Shown here: piece after piece, positions 6,102-14,410 of the stretch
Layout of the letters: every line of letters starts with the position of its first letter
How positions within the stretch are numbered: the first letter of the stretch is position 1
The notes under the pieces: generated by a model
Told to the model about the DNA's origin: nothing
Database searches by the model: none
Seen by the model: only the letters and a program-made list of their open reading frames with translations
NCBI RefSeq assembly: GCF_000720185.1
Contig: NZ_JOIY01000080.1
Location: 1 to 14,410, forward strand
Direction: 5' to 3'
Length of the DNA: 14,410 bases
Origin: Streptomyces sp. NRRL S-340
GTDB lineage: Bacteria; Actinomycetota; Actinomycetes; Streptomycetales; Streptomycetaceae
Translations under genes and position numbers: made by a program

Positions 6102-7967
<1,866 letters not shown>

Positions 7968-7987
7968 GGATCCTCCTTCTGCCTTTT

Positions 7988-7997
7988 CGGCATGCCG
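7988..7997. promoter_or_regulatory. CGGCATGCCG palindrome in the GH2 5' leader
   Basis: This perfect 10-bp palindrome lies about 10 bp upstream of the GH2 ribosome binding site. It is overlapped by a near-perfect direct repeat, GCCTTTTCGGCA (7981-7992) and GCCTTTCCGGCA (8001-8012). Its function is unknown. Confidence 0.3.
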
Positions 7998-8040
7998 CAG
8001 GCCTTTCCGGCAGGCCCGGCGTCGGCGTTTTCAGCGTTCC

Positions 8041-8046
8041 TATAAT
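8041..8046 (+). promoter_or_regulatory. TATAAT hexamer, possible -10 of the LacI gene
   Basis: A consensus TATAAT is rare in such GC-rich DNA and lies in the divergent gap, in the orientation of the regulator gene. No matching -35 is visible 16-18 bp upstream. If used, the operator at 8074-8087 would lie about 25 bp downstream of the start site, allowing autorepression. Confidence 0.35.
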
Positions 8047-8058
8047 CGAAGTCCTGCC

Positions 8059-8087
8059 ATCATGAGTGATCGTTTGCATCGATGCAA
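8059..8087 (-). promoter_or_regulatory. Likely GH2 promoter, -35 inside the operator
   Basis: On the minus strand TTGCAT (8087-8082) and CATGAT (8064-8059) are spaced by exactly 17 bp. The -35 is the half-site of the palindromic operator, so regulator binding would block RNA polymerase directly. Confidence 0.5.
8074..8087. promoter_or_regulatory. LacI-family operator TTGCATCGATGCAA
   Basis: A perfect 14-bp palindrome with central CG, the usual form of LacI/GalR-family operators. It sits between the divergent GH2 and LacI-family genes. A 13/14 copy occurs before the transporter operon at 10175-10188. It is the most likely site of the regulator encoded next to it. Confidence 0.82.
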
Positions 8088-8190
8088 GACCGGCAGGAGC
8101 CCGGTCGGGGCCCGCCGGAGTGCGGCGTCCGCCCACCGCCGCCCGTGCGGCAGACTCGGGGAGCCGATTCGACGGGAAGGAGCCCCTCCA

Positions 8191-9267
8191 GTGGCCAGAG
8201 TGCGGATGCGGGACGTGGCCGAGCACGCCGGGGTGTCGGTGCGGACGGTGTCGAACGTGGTCAGCGGCTACCCGCACGTGAGCCCGGAGACCCGGGCCAA
8301 GGTGCAGCGCTCGCTGGACGAACTCGGCTACCGCATGGACTACATGGCGCGCGGCCTGCGGTCGGGCCGCACCGGGTTCATCGCCCTGGCGGTGCCCTTC
8401 CTCGCCGAGCCGTACTTCGCCGAACTGGCCCAGGCCGTCATCCGGGCCGCCGGACGGCGCGGGATCACGGTGCTGGTCGAGGCGACCGCGGGAGACAGCG
8501 AGGTGGAGCGGCGGATCCTGGAGGGCGGTCTGACCAACGTGGCCGACGGCGTGCTGCTGAGCGCCCTGACGCTGCCGGCCACCGACGGCGCCGCGGCGGC
8601 ACCGGACTTCCCGCTGGTCATGCTGGGCGAGCACAGCGTCGGCGACCAGTTCCCGCGGGTCGGCATCGACAATGTGGCCGCCGCACGAACCGCCGTGGAG
8701 CACCTGCTGGAGCAGGGCTGCCGCCGGATCGTCGCGCTCGGCCGCAACGGCAGCGAGAACGGCCGCCAGCGCACCGAGGGCTACCGGCAGGCGATGTCGG
8801 CGGCCCGGGTGCGCCGGGTGAACTGGCTGGTCGCACCGGTGGACGACTGGACCAGGGAGCAGGGCTACGCCGCCGTGAGGGAGCTGCTGGAGGGCGACGG
8901 CCCGCTGCCCGACGCGATCTTCGCGTTCAACGACGCGCTGGCCGTCGGGGCGCTGCGGGCCCTGGACGCCTCCGGCGTGCGCGTGCCCGAGGACGTCGCG
9001 GTGGCCGGCATCGACGACATCCAGGAGTCGGCCTACACCCACCCGCCCCTCACCTCCGTCGCCCCCGACCTGGACGTCATCGCCGAACGCGCGCTCACCC
9101 TGCTGGAGGAGCAGGCCGGGCGGCGGTCCGGGGCACAGGGCGCCGGCCGGCCCGGCACCGAAGGCGCCGAGGGGGCCGGTCCGGAACCCGTCACGGCGAG
9201 GCAGGAGGCGACCCCCTTCAGGCTGGTGGTCCGCGAGTCCTCCCGGCGGCGGCCCCCGGCGCGATGA
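8191..9267 (+). CDS. LacI-family transcriptional repressor of the glycoside locus
   Basis: 358 residues from GTG 8191, with GGAAGGAG (8175-8182) 8 nt upstream; the ATG at 8206 would cut into the DNA-binding domain. Residues 6-28 (MRDVAEHAGVSVRTVSNVVSG) form the LacI helix-turn-helix; the specificity positions equivalent to LacI Y17, Q18 and R22 are Val, Arg and Asn. Residues 50-61 hold the hinge helix with the minor-groove Leu (ARGLRSGRT). Residues 62-310 are the periplasmic-binding-protein-like effector domain, including DAIFAFNDALAVGALRAL and VAGIDDIQES. A low-complexity insert of about 30 residues (311-340) precedes the last strand RLVVRES. It probably represses GH2 and the ABC operon through the paired 14-bp sites and is released by a sugar ligand; the ligand is unknown. 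Confidence 0.93.
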   Translation: MARVRMRDVAEHAGVSVRTVSNVVSGYPHVSPETRAKVQRSLDELGYRMDYMARGLRSGRTGFIALAVPFLAEPYFAELAQAVIRAAGRRGITVLVEATAGDSEVERRILEGGLTNVADGVLLSALTLPATDGAAAAPDFPLVMLGEHSVGDQFPRVGIDNVAAARTAVEHLLEQGCRRIVALGRNGSENGRQRTEGYRQAMSAARVRRVNWLVAPVDDWTREQGYAAVRELLEGDGPLPDAIFAFNDALAVGALRALDASGVRVPEDVAVAGIDDIQESAYTHPPLTSVAPDLDVIAERALTLLEEQAGRRSGAQGAGRPGTEGAEGAGPEPVTARQEATPFRLVVRESSRRRPPAR

Positions 9268-9321
9268 GCGGCCGGCCGTCCCCAGGACGGAAAGACGCTG
9301 GATCGCCGGGCGGCCCCGCCA

Positions 9322-9327
9322 TACGGT
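9322..9327 (+). promoter_or_regulatory. Candidate leaderless -10 (TACGGT) of the ABM gene
   Basis: TACGGT fits TAnnnT and ends 6 nt before ATG 9334, the spacing of leaderless Streptomyces promoters, and no good Shine-Dalgarno is present. The -35 is poor. Read-through from the regulator gene 66 bp upstream is an alternative. Confidence 0.35.
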
Positions 9328-9333
9328 GGCCCC

Positions 9334-9759
9334 ATGAGCGAGCACCCGCAAGCGCCTGTCATGCCCGTCGCGGCCCATGAACCCCCCTATTACGTGGCTG
9401 TCTTCACCACCGTGCGCACCCAGGACCAGAGCGGCTACCGCGAGACCAACGCCCGCATGGAAGAGCTGGTGAAGGGCGTCCCCGGGTTCCTGGGGATGGA
9501 CCACGCGCAGACTCCCGGGGGGCTGGGCATCACCGTCGGGTACTTCCGCGACGCCGACGCCCTCACGCGGTGGCGCAGCGACGAGGAGCACCGCGCGGCG
9601 CAGCGGCGCGGGCGGGACGACTGGTACGAGCGCTACACCCTGCACGTCGCGAAGGTGGAGCGGAGCCACGAGTTCACGCGAGCGCAGGGCACGGAGAGCC
9701 CGAACAGCCCCGAGAGCCCGAACAGCTCCGAGGGCCCGCAGAGTCCGTCGGCAGGCTGA
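9334..9759 (+). CDS. ABM-domain (antibiotic biosynthesis monooxygenase-like) protein
   Basis: 141 residues from ATG 9334. Residues 19-113 fit the small ABM ferredoxin-like fold: a first strand YYVAVFTTVRT, a helix YRETNARMEELVKGVPGFLGMD, a strand ITVGYFRDADALTRWRSDEEHRAAQRRG, and a final strand YTLHVAKVERSHEF. The family includes cofactor-free monooxygenases, IsdG-type haem enzymes and many proteins of unknown role, so no reaction can be assigned. Residues 121-138 are three six-residue repeats (ESPNSP, ESPNSS, EGPQSP) forming a disordered tail. It sits between the LacI gene and the transporter operon on the same strand, but it carries no obvious sugar function and may be a passenger or have its own promoter. 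Confidence 0.75.
   Translation: MSEHPQAPVMPVAAHEPPYYVAVFTTVRTQDQSGYRETNARMEELVKGVPGFLGMDHAQTPGGLGITVGYFRDADALTRWRSDEEHRAAQRRGRDDWYERYTLHVAKVERSHEFTRAQGTESPNSPESPNSSEGPQSPSAG
9694..9747 (+). repeat. Three 18-bp tandem repeats at the 3' end of the ABM gene
   Basis: Units at 9694-9711, 9712-9729 and 9730-9747 are in frame. The first two differ by one base; the third is more diverged. They encode the Ser/Pro/Glu-rich tail. Confidence 0.9.
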
Positions 9760-9931
9760 GCCGCCCGAGTCGCCCTGGCGGGTGTCCTTCGCCCGGCGGG
9801 CGTCCAGCACCCCGCGGGTGTCCTTCGCCCCACGACGCTCTTCGCCCGGCGGATGCTCTTCGTCCCCCGGGCGTCCTGCGCCCTGCCGACACCACGCACC
9901 CCGCAGGCGTCCTACGCCCTACGGCCACTCT

Positions 9932-9995
9932 TCGCCCTGCGGCCGTCCCGCCCGGTGACGCCCTCGCCCTGCGGCCGTCTCGCCCGGTGACGCCC
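9932..9995. repeat. 32-bp tandem duplication
   Basis: Units 9932-9963 and 9964-9995 are directly adjacent and differ at a single base (C in the first, T in the second, at unit position 17). Confidence 0.97.
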
Positions 9996-10011
9996 CTTCG
10001 TCCCGGGACGC

Positions 10012-10045
10012 CCGCCCGCCCCGGCGACCCGCCCGCCCCGGCGAC
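10012..10045. repeat. 17-bp perfect tandem duplication
   Basis: CCGCCCGCCCCGGCGAC occurs at 10012-10028 and 10029-10045 with no mismatch, just after the 32-bp pair. Confidence 0.95.
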
Positions 10046-10174
10046 CGCGCGCGGCCAGTCGCCGTCCCCCGCCCGTGAGCTTCCGAACCGAGTGGGTCCG
10101 CCCCGCCGAAGCGGGTCCCCCGGTGGGCGCAGGGTGGCTGGAACTCGTCCGCAAGGTCACTTTCCGCCGATCTA

Positions 10175-10188
10175 TTGCATCGTTGCAA
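10175..10188. promoter_or_regulatory. LacI-family operator before the transporter operon
   Basis: TTGCATCGTTGCAA differs from the palindrome at 8074-8087 by one base and keeps the TTGCA/TGCAA arms. It lies 60 bp before the binding-protein start. The match to the divergent-gap site shows a shared regulator. Confidence 0.8.
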
Positions 10189-10203
10189 ATCGTGTGTCAG
10201 GGT
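10175..10203 (+). promoter_or_regulatory. Likely promoter of the transporter operon
   Basis: TTGCAT (10175-10180) and CAGGGT (10198-10203) are spaced by 17 bp, the same arrangement as at the GH2 promoter, with the -35 inside the operator. The leader would be about 40 nt. The -10 is only a fair match. Confidence 0.45.
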
Positions 10204-10247
10204 CTGCGCCATCGAGTTCACACCGACGTGACGAGGTGAATGCCCCT

Positions 10248-11591
10248 ATGAGCGCAGCGATGGCGCGCCGGCGGTTCCTGGCCCTCGGCGGCGGCCTGGC
10301 CCTGACCGGAGGGCTCGCGGCGTGCTCCTCCCCGCTCGCGTCCGGGCTGACGGGCTCGCAGCCGAACACCGCGGACGTCATCTTCTGGAACCTCTTCACC
10401 GGTGGTGACGGCGCCAACATGGTGCTGATGGAGGACGCCTTCCGCAAGGCCAACCCGGGGACCTCCCTCGAAGCGACCATCCTGGGCTGGGGAAACCCGT
10501 ACTACACGAAGCTGGCCCTGGCCACGGCGAGCGGTACGCCCCCGGACGTCGGCATCGCCCACCTCTCCCGGTTGCCGCTGCTGGCCGCGGCCGGGCTGCT
10601 CGAACCGGTCGAACACACCGGGATCGGTGAACTGGGCGTCACCTCGGACCGCTTCACCCCGGCGGCCTGGGAGAAGGCCACCGTCGACGGGACGACGTAC
10701 GCGGTCCCGCTGGACACGCACCCCTTCGTGCTCTTCTACAACGTGGACCTGGCCCGCAAGGCGGGGCTCCTCGCCCCCGCGGGCGACGGCCTGGTCCCGC
10801 TCAAGGGCAAGGAGGACTTCCTGAGCGCCGTCAAGGCGATGAAGGAGGAGGGCGGGGCCCAGTACGGGGCGGTCATGTCGATCACCGCCGACCCGTCCAC
10901 GGCGTGGCGGTACTTCAGCATGATCTACTCGGGGCTCGCCGGCCCCCTCGTCACCGACTCCGGCACCCGCATCAGCATCGACGAGGAGGCGATGCGGGAG
11001 ACGTTCGCCTTCATGCAGAGCCTCACCGCGGGCGGGCTGATGCCCAGGAGCCTCAACGGCTCCGGCGCGAACGCCCTGTTCAGCACCGGCAAGGCCGGAT
11101 TCCTCTTCGACGGCGAGTGGCAGATCCCCTCGTACCGCCTGGTCAAGGGTTTCCGCTTCGACGTCGTGCCGTTCCCGGCGCTGCTCGGCCCCGAACCGGT
11201 GGCGTACGCCGACTCGCACGCGCTGGTCGTCCCGCGCAACGCGGGCCGCTCGGCGGCACGCACCCGCGACGCGGCCCGGTTCATCAAGAGCCTCCTGGAC
11301 GACAGCGCCGTGTGGGCGCAGGGCGGGCACATCCCCGCGTGGCTGCCGACCCAGCGCAGCAAGGCGTTCCTCGACCAGTCCCCGCAGCGCAACTACGTGC
11401 GGGCCGCCTTCGACGCCCAGTACGACCCGGCCGCCTGGTACACCGGCGCCGGCTCGGACTTCCAGTCCACCGTGGGCTCGACGATCATCGACGTCCTCTC
11501 CGGGCGGACCAGCCCCCAGGGCGCGGTCGCCGGCATGCGCGCCGACCTCAAGCGGTACACCACGGCCCGACCGCCGGTCACGATGAAGTAG
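10248..11591 (+). CDS. ABC transporter sugar-binding lipoprotein (family 1 solute-binding protein)
   Basis: 447 residues from ATG 10248, with GAGGTGA (10233-10239) 8 nt upstream. The N-terminus has the positively charged ARRRF, a hydrophobic stretch, and the lipobox LAAC with Cys26, so the mature protein is a membrane-anchored lipoprotein outside the cell; the RRRF also hints at Tat export. The body begins VIFWNLFTGGDGANMVLMEDAF and contains YYTKLALATASGTPPDVGIAHLSRL and YAVPLDTHPFVLFYNVDL, typical of CUT1-type oligosaccharide binders. It delivers substrate to the two permeases encoded next: its stop lies 11 bp before the first permease start, and that gene's AGGAGG overlaps the stop. Substrate is unknown; the paired cytoplasmic GH2 suggests a beta-linked glycoside. 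Expression is probably repressed through the operator at 10175. Confidence 0.92.
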   Translation: MSAAMARRRFLALGGGLALTGGLAACSSPLASGLTGSQPNTADVIFWNLFTGGDGANMVLMEDAFRKANPGTSLEATILGWGNPYYTKLALATASGTPPDVGIAHLSRLPLLAAAGLLEPVEHTGIGELGVTSDRFTPAAWEKATVDGTTYAVPLDTHPFVLFYNVDLARKAGLLAPAGDGLVPLKGKEDFLSAVKAMKEEGGAQYGAVMSITADPSTAWRYFSMIYSGLAGPLVTDSGTRISIDEEAMRETFAFMQSLTAGGLMPRSLNGSGANALFSTGKAGFLFDGEWQIPSYRLVKGFRFDVVPFPALLGPEPVAYADSHALVVPRNAGRSAARTRDAARFIKSLLDDSAVWAQGGHIPAWLPTQRSKAFLDQSPQRNYVRAAFDAQYDPAAWYTGAGSDFQSTVGSTIIDVLSGRTSPQGAVAGMRADLKRYTTARPPVTMK

Positions 11592-11602
11592 GAGGCAGCC
11601 CC

Positions 11603-12547
11603 ATGACGACCGCCGTCCCCACGCGACCGGCACCCACGGCGTCCGCGCCACCCCCGGCGCGTGAGCGGCCGCCCCGCTCCGAACGCCGGGCCGGTGTGCT
11701 GCTCAGCGCGCCCTTCCTCGTGATCTACCTGCTGTTCCTGGTCGGTCCGCTGCTCGTGGGCGTGGTGCTCAGCTTCTTCAACACCACCACCGTCAAGGAC
11801 GGCCTGGGCGACTGGGTCGGCCTGTCGAACTACTCCGAGGTGGTCGGCGACCCGCTGTTCTGGGACGCCATGTGGCACTCGGTGCTCTTCACCCTGCTGA
11901 CCACCCCGCCGCTGGTCGTCCTCGCGCTGGCCGTCGCCGTCCTGGCCGCCCGTATGCCGCGCGGGCGCACCTTCTACCGCCTGGCCTTCTTCGCGCCGTA
12001 CGTGGTCCCGTCGTCCGTGGTCGCGCTGATCTTCCTGTGGATGTACACCCCGCAGATCGGACTGCTGCCCAAGCTGTTCGGCGCCGTGGGGCTGCCGGTG
12101 CCCGACTTCATCGGCAGCACCGCCGGCGGCTGGACCGCCGTGACGCTGATGACGCTGTGGTGGACCTTCGGCTTCAACTTCGTCCTCTACACCGCCGCGA
12201 TCCAGGACGTCCCGCCGGAGGTGTACGAGGCGGCGGCGATCGACGGGGCGGGCCCCTGGCAGCAGATCCGGCACATCACGGTGCCGCTGCTCGGCCGGAC
12301 CACGAGCCTGGTGCTGATCCTGCAGATCCTCGCCTCGCTCAAGGTCTTCGACCAGATCTACCTGCTCCTGGCGGGCGGCCCCAGCCAGTCCACCCGGCCG
12401 GTCATCGAGTACATCTACGACACCGGTTTCACCTCCTACCGGGGTGGCTACGGCGCTGCCGCCACCATGGTCTATTTCGTCATCATCGTCGCGGTATCGG
12501 CGGCCTGGTACGGGTTGCGGCGACGCGCGTCCGGCTCCGCGGCCTGA
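11603..12547 (+). CDS. CUT1 sugar ABC transporter permease, MalF-like
   Basis: 314 residues from ATG 11603, with AGGAGG (11590-11595) 7 nt upstream. A Pro/Ala/Arg-rich cytoplasmic N-terminus (1-30) is followed by about six membrane segments, roughly 31-58, 92-116, 130-150, 178-200, 232-256 and 284-304. The EAA loop that docks the ATPase is at 209-229 (EAAAIDGAGPWQQIRHITVP). It pairs with the next gene to form the channel and is the second gene of the operon. Confidence 0.94.
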   Translation: MTTAVPTRPAPTASAPPPARERPPRSERRAGVLLSAPFLVIYLLFLVGPLLVGVVLSFFNTTTVKDGLGDWVGLSNYSEVVGDPLFWDAMWHSVLFTLLTTPPLVVLALAVAVLAARMPRGRTFYRLAFFAPYVVPSSVVALIFLWMYTPQIGLLPKLFGAVGLPVPDFIGSTAGGWTAVTLMTLWWTFGFNFVLYTAAIQDVPPEVYEAAAIDGAGPWQQIRHITVPLLGRTTSLVLILQILASLKVFDQIYLLLAGGPSQSTRPVIEYIYDTGFTSYRGGYGAAATMVYFVIIVAVSAAWYGLRRRASGSAA

Positions 12548-12559
12548 GTGGAGGACCCC

Positions 12560-13432
12560 TTGAGCAGCATCACCCGGCCGCGGCCCACCACGACGGCGGG
12601 CGCGCCCGCGCCCGACCGCGGGAAACTCTTCAACCGGCTGTGCGCCGTCTGCCTGACCCTGTTCGCGCTGATCTGGCTGGTGCCCTTCGCCTGGGCGCTG
12701 ATCACCTCACTGCGCTCCGACGGCTCCATCACGCAGGACCCGACCTCGCCGTTCGCCGGCGGCTGGTCCCTGCACGCGTACTCCTACGCGTGGGACCACT
12801 ACCCGATCGGCAGCTGGTACCTGAACAGTCTGGTCATCTCGTCCCTCGCCGTGCTCTTCACGGTGGGCTTCTGCTCGATGGCGGGCTTCGCGCTGGCGCT
12901 GCTGCGCTTCCGCGGCCGGACCGCGGTGCTGGCCCTGGTCGGGGCCGGACTGATGCTGCCCAGCGAGGCGCTGGTGCTGCCGCAGTTCATCGAGTACCGC
13001 TCGCTCCACCTGCTCGGCACCTTCTGGGCCCTCGTCCTGCCCTCGGTCGCCGCCCCGGTGTCCGTCTTCGTCTTCCAGGCGTTCTTCCGGGGCATCCCCC
13101 GGACGCTGATCGAGGCCGCCCGCCTGGACGGGGCGAGCTGGTGGCGGGTCTACGCCACGGTCTGCATGCCGCTGTGCCGTCCGGCCGTCTCCACGGTCGC
13201 CATCCTCACCTTCATCACCTCGTGGAACGCCTTCCTGTGGCCGCTGCTGGTGCTGAACCAGACCAAGTCACAGACCATCCCGGTCGGACTGGCCTCCCTG
13301 GTCAACAACACCAACATCCAGTACGCCGAGGTCATGGCCTCCTCGGTGCTCGGCTTCCTGCCGCTCGTCGCCGTCTTCCTGGTCTTCCAGCGGCAGATCG
13401 TCCAGGGCATCGCCACGACCGGGATCAAGTGA
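12560..13432 (+). CDS. CUT1 sugar ABC transporter permease, MalG-like
   Basis: 290 residues from TTG 12560, preferred because GGAGG (12550-12554) lies 5 nt upstream; the in-frame GTG at 12548 would put that site inside the gene. About six membrane segments lie near 27-50, 88-115, 121-142, 153-175, 208-230 and 260-278. The EAA loop is at 185-206 (EAARLDGASWWRVYATVCMP). The protein ends in GIATTGIK; a C-terminal xTGxxK is common in MalG-like permeases. No ATPase gene follows, so the complex probably uses a shared MsiK-type ATPase, as is usual in Streptomyces. Confidence 0.94.
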   Translation: MSSITRPRPTTTAGAPAPDRGKLFNRLCAVCLTLFALIWLVPFAWALITSLRSDGSITQDPTSPFAGGWSLHAYSYAWDHYPIGSWYLNSLVISSLAVLFTVGFCSMAGFALALLRFRGRTAVLALVGAGLMLPSEALVLPQFIEYRSLHLLGTFWALVLPSVAAPVSVFVFQAFFRGIPRTLIEAARLDGASWWRVYATVCMPLCRPAVSTVAILTFITSWNAFLWPLLVLNQTKSQTIPVGLASLVNNTNIQYAEVMASSVLGFLPLVAVFLVFQRQIVQGIATTGIK

Positions 13433-13460
13433 CCGGACCGGCGCGGGGGAGGGGGCGGCC

Positions 13461-13485
13461 CGGGCCCGGACCGGACCACGGCCCG
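13461..13485 (+). terminator. Candidate hairpin after the transporter operon
   Basis: CGGGCC (13461-13466) can pair with GGCCCG (13480-13485) around 13 nt, 29 bp after the last permease stop. It is weak and lies in a G/C-only stretch, where chance pairing is common. Confidence 0.3.
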
Positions 13486-13516
13486 ATCCCAGGGTGGGAC
13501 GGGGCGGTCCGCTGAA

Positions 13517-13522
13517 TACAAT
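13517..13522 (+). promoter_or_regulatory. Leaderless-type -10 TACAAT of the GvpU-like gene
   Basis: TACAAT matches the -10 consensus at five of six bases and ends 7 nt before ATG 13530. No Shine-Dalgarno is present. This spacing is that of leaderless transcripts, which are common in Streptomyces. Confidence 0.6.
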
Positions 13523-13529
13523 CGCCTCC

Positions 13530-13901
13530 ATGCCGAACGCTGATGAGCTGCTCACCGCCGTCGCGGCGATGGTGGAGGCGCAGCCGAGCAACCAGATGTC
13601 GCTGACCGTGGTCGTGGACGGTGCCGTCATCACGGGCCGACTGGCCCCCGAGAGCATGTGGCGCGAACGCGTCTCGGAGGTGCTGAGGACGTCGGAGCGG
13701 CTGAGCCCGTTCTCCGACGTCTTCACCAGCCACCGGGGGGCGCGGCCCGACCGCGGCGGGTCGCCCACGCACCTGCACTTCCACCTCGCGCGGATCCTGC
13801 AGGGCAGTCTCGGTATCCCGGAGACGGGCGGGATGTACCGCGTCGCGATCAAGGACGTCAGCGCGTGGACCGTGGGCGACCTCAGCTACTCGGAGCAGTG
13901 A
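13530..13901 (+). CDS. Small GvpU-like conserved protein
   Basis: 123 residues from ATG 13530; the earlier in-frame GTG at 13494 would place the -10 box inside the gene. Residues 23-40 (MSLTVVVDGAVITGRLAP), HLHFHLARI at 81-89, and a C-terminal MYRVAIKDVSAWTVGDLSY resemble the small proteins annotated as gas vesicle accessory protein GvpU. That resemblance is from memory, and no other gas vesicle gene is in the window, so the gas vesicle role is doubtful. No signal peptide or membrane segment is seen. It appears to be monocistronic and independent of the transporter operon. Confidence 0.75.
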   Translation: MPNADELLTAVAAMVEAQPSNQMSLTVVVDGAVITGRLAPESMWRERVSEVLRTSERLSPFSDVFTSHRGARPDRGGSPTHLHFHLARILQGSLGIPETGGMYRVAIKDVSAWTVGDLSYSEQ

Positions 13902-14099
13902 CCGGCCCCTTCCCCGGACGCTGACGGCTCTACTCCGGCCGGCCCGCTGCTACGGGCGTTGACCGGCTTATCCCCCGGGCCGGGCTGCCGCTACGGGCGT
14001 TGCCCGGCTTATCCCCAAGGCCGGGCTGCTGCTCCGGGAACGAGCGGGTCTCCGCCGGGAGCGGTGACCGGGTTCCTCCCCGGAGCAGTGGTCCGGCGT
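13902..14099. other. Gap between convergent GvpU-like and helicase genes
   Basis: No gene is seen. It holds the 41-bp-period hairpin repeats at 13950-14029 and a third, strongly diverged copy to about 14095. Confidence 0.6.
13950..14029. repeat. Two 39-bp direct repeats (41-bp period) able to form hairpins
   Basis: Copies at 13950-13988 and 13991-14029 match at 36 of 39 bases, both starting CTACGGGCGTTG. Copy 2 folds as GCCCGGC (14002-14008) with GCCGGGC (14020-14026) around 11 nt; copy 1 folds as CCGGC (13963-13967) with GCCGG (13979-13983). Placed between convergent genes, they probably act as a bidirectional terminator. Confidence 0.85.
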
Positions 14100-14410
14100 C
14101 TACTCCGAGCGCCGGGCGGGCTTGTCCGTGCGCCGTGCGCCGGTGCCGGGGGCGGACTGCCGCCGGTTCCGGTCACCGCGGCGCGCGGCCTCGCCCGCCG
14201 GACGGCCCTTGCCGGCGCCGCCGCGGCGCCCCCGGGACGAGGAGTTGGCGGCGCGGCGCGGGGCGGGTTCCCTCTCCGGTTCGGTGATGGTGACGGGGGT
14301 GCCGGTGGGGGTGCGGGCGCCGGTGATGCGGTGGAGTTCGGTGTCGCCTGCGCGGACGGGGGTGATGTGGGGGGTGATGCCGGCGGTGGTCATGAGGCGG
14401 TTGATGTCGC
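14100..14410 (-). CDS. DEAD-box RNA helicase, C-terminal tail (5' part outside window)
   Basis: The frame is open to the window edge and reads DINRLMTTAGITPHITPVR, then GDTELHRITGARTPTGTPVTI, then an Arg/Gly/Ser-rich basic tail (SSSRGRRGGAGKGRPAG...) ending at a TAG (14100-14102). This is the C-terminal end I associate with Streptomyces DEAD/DEAH-box RNA helicases, where the basic tail aids RNA binding. None of the catalytic motifs are in the window, so the call rests on the tail alone. The ATG at 14391-14393 is an internal Met, since the frame continues upstream with family-like DINRL. Confidence 0.68.
   Translation of the reverse strand, partial: DINRLMTTAGITPHITPVRAGDTELHRITGARTPTGTPVTITEPEREPAPRRAANSSSRGRRGGAGKGRPAGEAARRGDRNRRQSAPGTGARRTDKPARRSE

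Larger units (their letters stand above)
9760..10174. other. Repeat-filled gap between the ABM gene and the transporter operon
   Basis: No gene is supported. From 9775 to about 9995 it consists of degenerate copies of a short GCGGGYGTCCTTCGCCC-like unit. It then holds a 32-bp tandem pair and a 17-bp tandem pair, followed by about 130 bp of ordinary sequence leading to the operator and promoter. Confidence 0.6.

Overview
The window is very GC-rich with strong G/C bias at third codon positions, GTG and TTG starts, leaderless-looking promoters and a sugar ABC cluster without its own ATPase gene. It is almost certainly a Streptomyces or close actinomycete chromosome. No tRNA, rRNA, insertion sequence or CRISPR array is visible.

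Left part (1-6047), accessory character. The 3' part of a STAND-type NTPase gene (open at the left edge, ends 1339) overlaps by ATGA with a gene for a 14-blade WD40 protein (1336-3699). In related proteins these two parts form one chain. Next is a RES-domain gene (4136-4831; NAD+-degrading toxin family) and, about 0.8 kb further on the same strand, its likely cognate Xre/MbcA/ParS-type antitoxin gene (5646-6047). The order is toxin first, with a long gap holding tandem repeats, inverted repeats, a -10-like box and a possible small ORF. The RES 3' end, including its stop codon, is the first of four imperfect 32-34 bp tandem units.

Middle and right (6059-13432), a glycoside uptake and hydrolysis locus. 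A strong bidirectional hairpin separates the antitoxin gene from a convergent cytoplasmic glycoside hydrolase family 2 gene (minus, 6102-7967). A LacI-family regulator gene (8191-9267) diverges from it. A small ABM-fold monooxygenase-like gene (9334-9759) follows, then an operon for a lipoprotein solute-binding protein and two CUT1 permeases (10248-13432). A perfect 14-bp palindrome, TTGCATCGATGCAA, lies in the GH2/lacI divergent region, and a 13/14 match lies before the binding-protein gene. In both cases the left half can serve as the -35 hexamer (TTGCAT), 17 bp from a -10-like hexamer. The simple model is that the LacI protein represses both the transporter and the hydrolase until the imported glycoside or a product binds it. 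The ATPase is probably a shared MsiK-type protein encoded elsewhere.

Right edge (13433-14410): a short GvpU-like protein gene with a leaderless-type promoter (TACAAT seven bases before ATG), a pair of 41-bp-period hairpin repeats, and the C-terminal tail of a convergent DEAD-box RNA helicase gene running out of the window.

A theme across the window is the number of short tandem duplications (11 to 41 bp units) in linkers, C-terminal tails and intergenic gaps.
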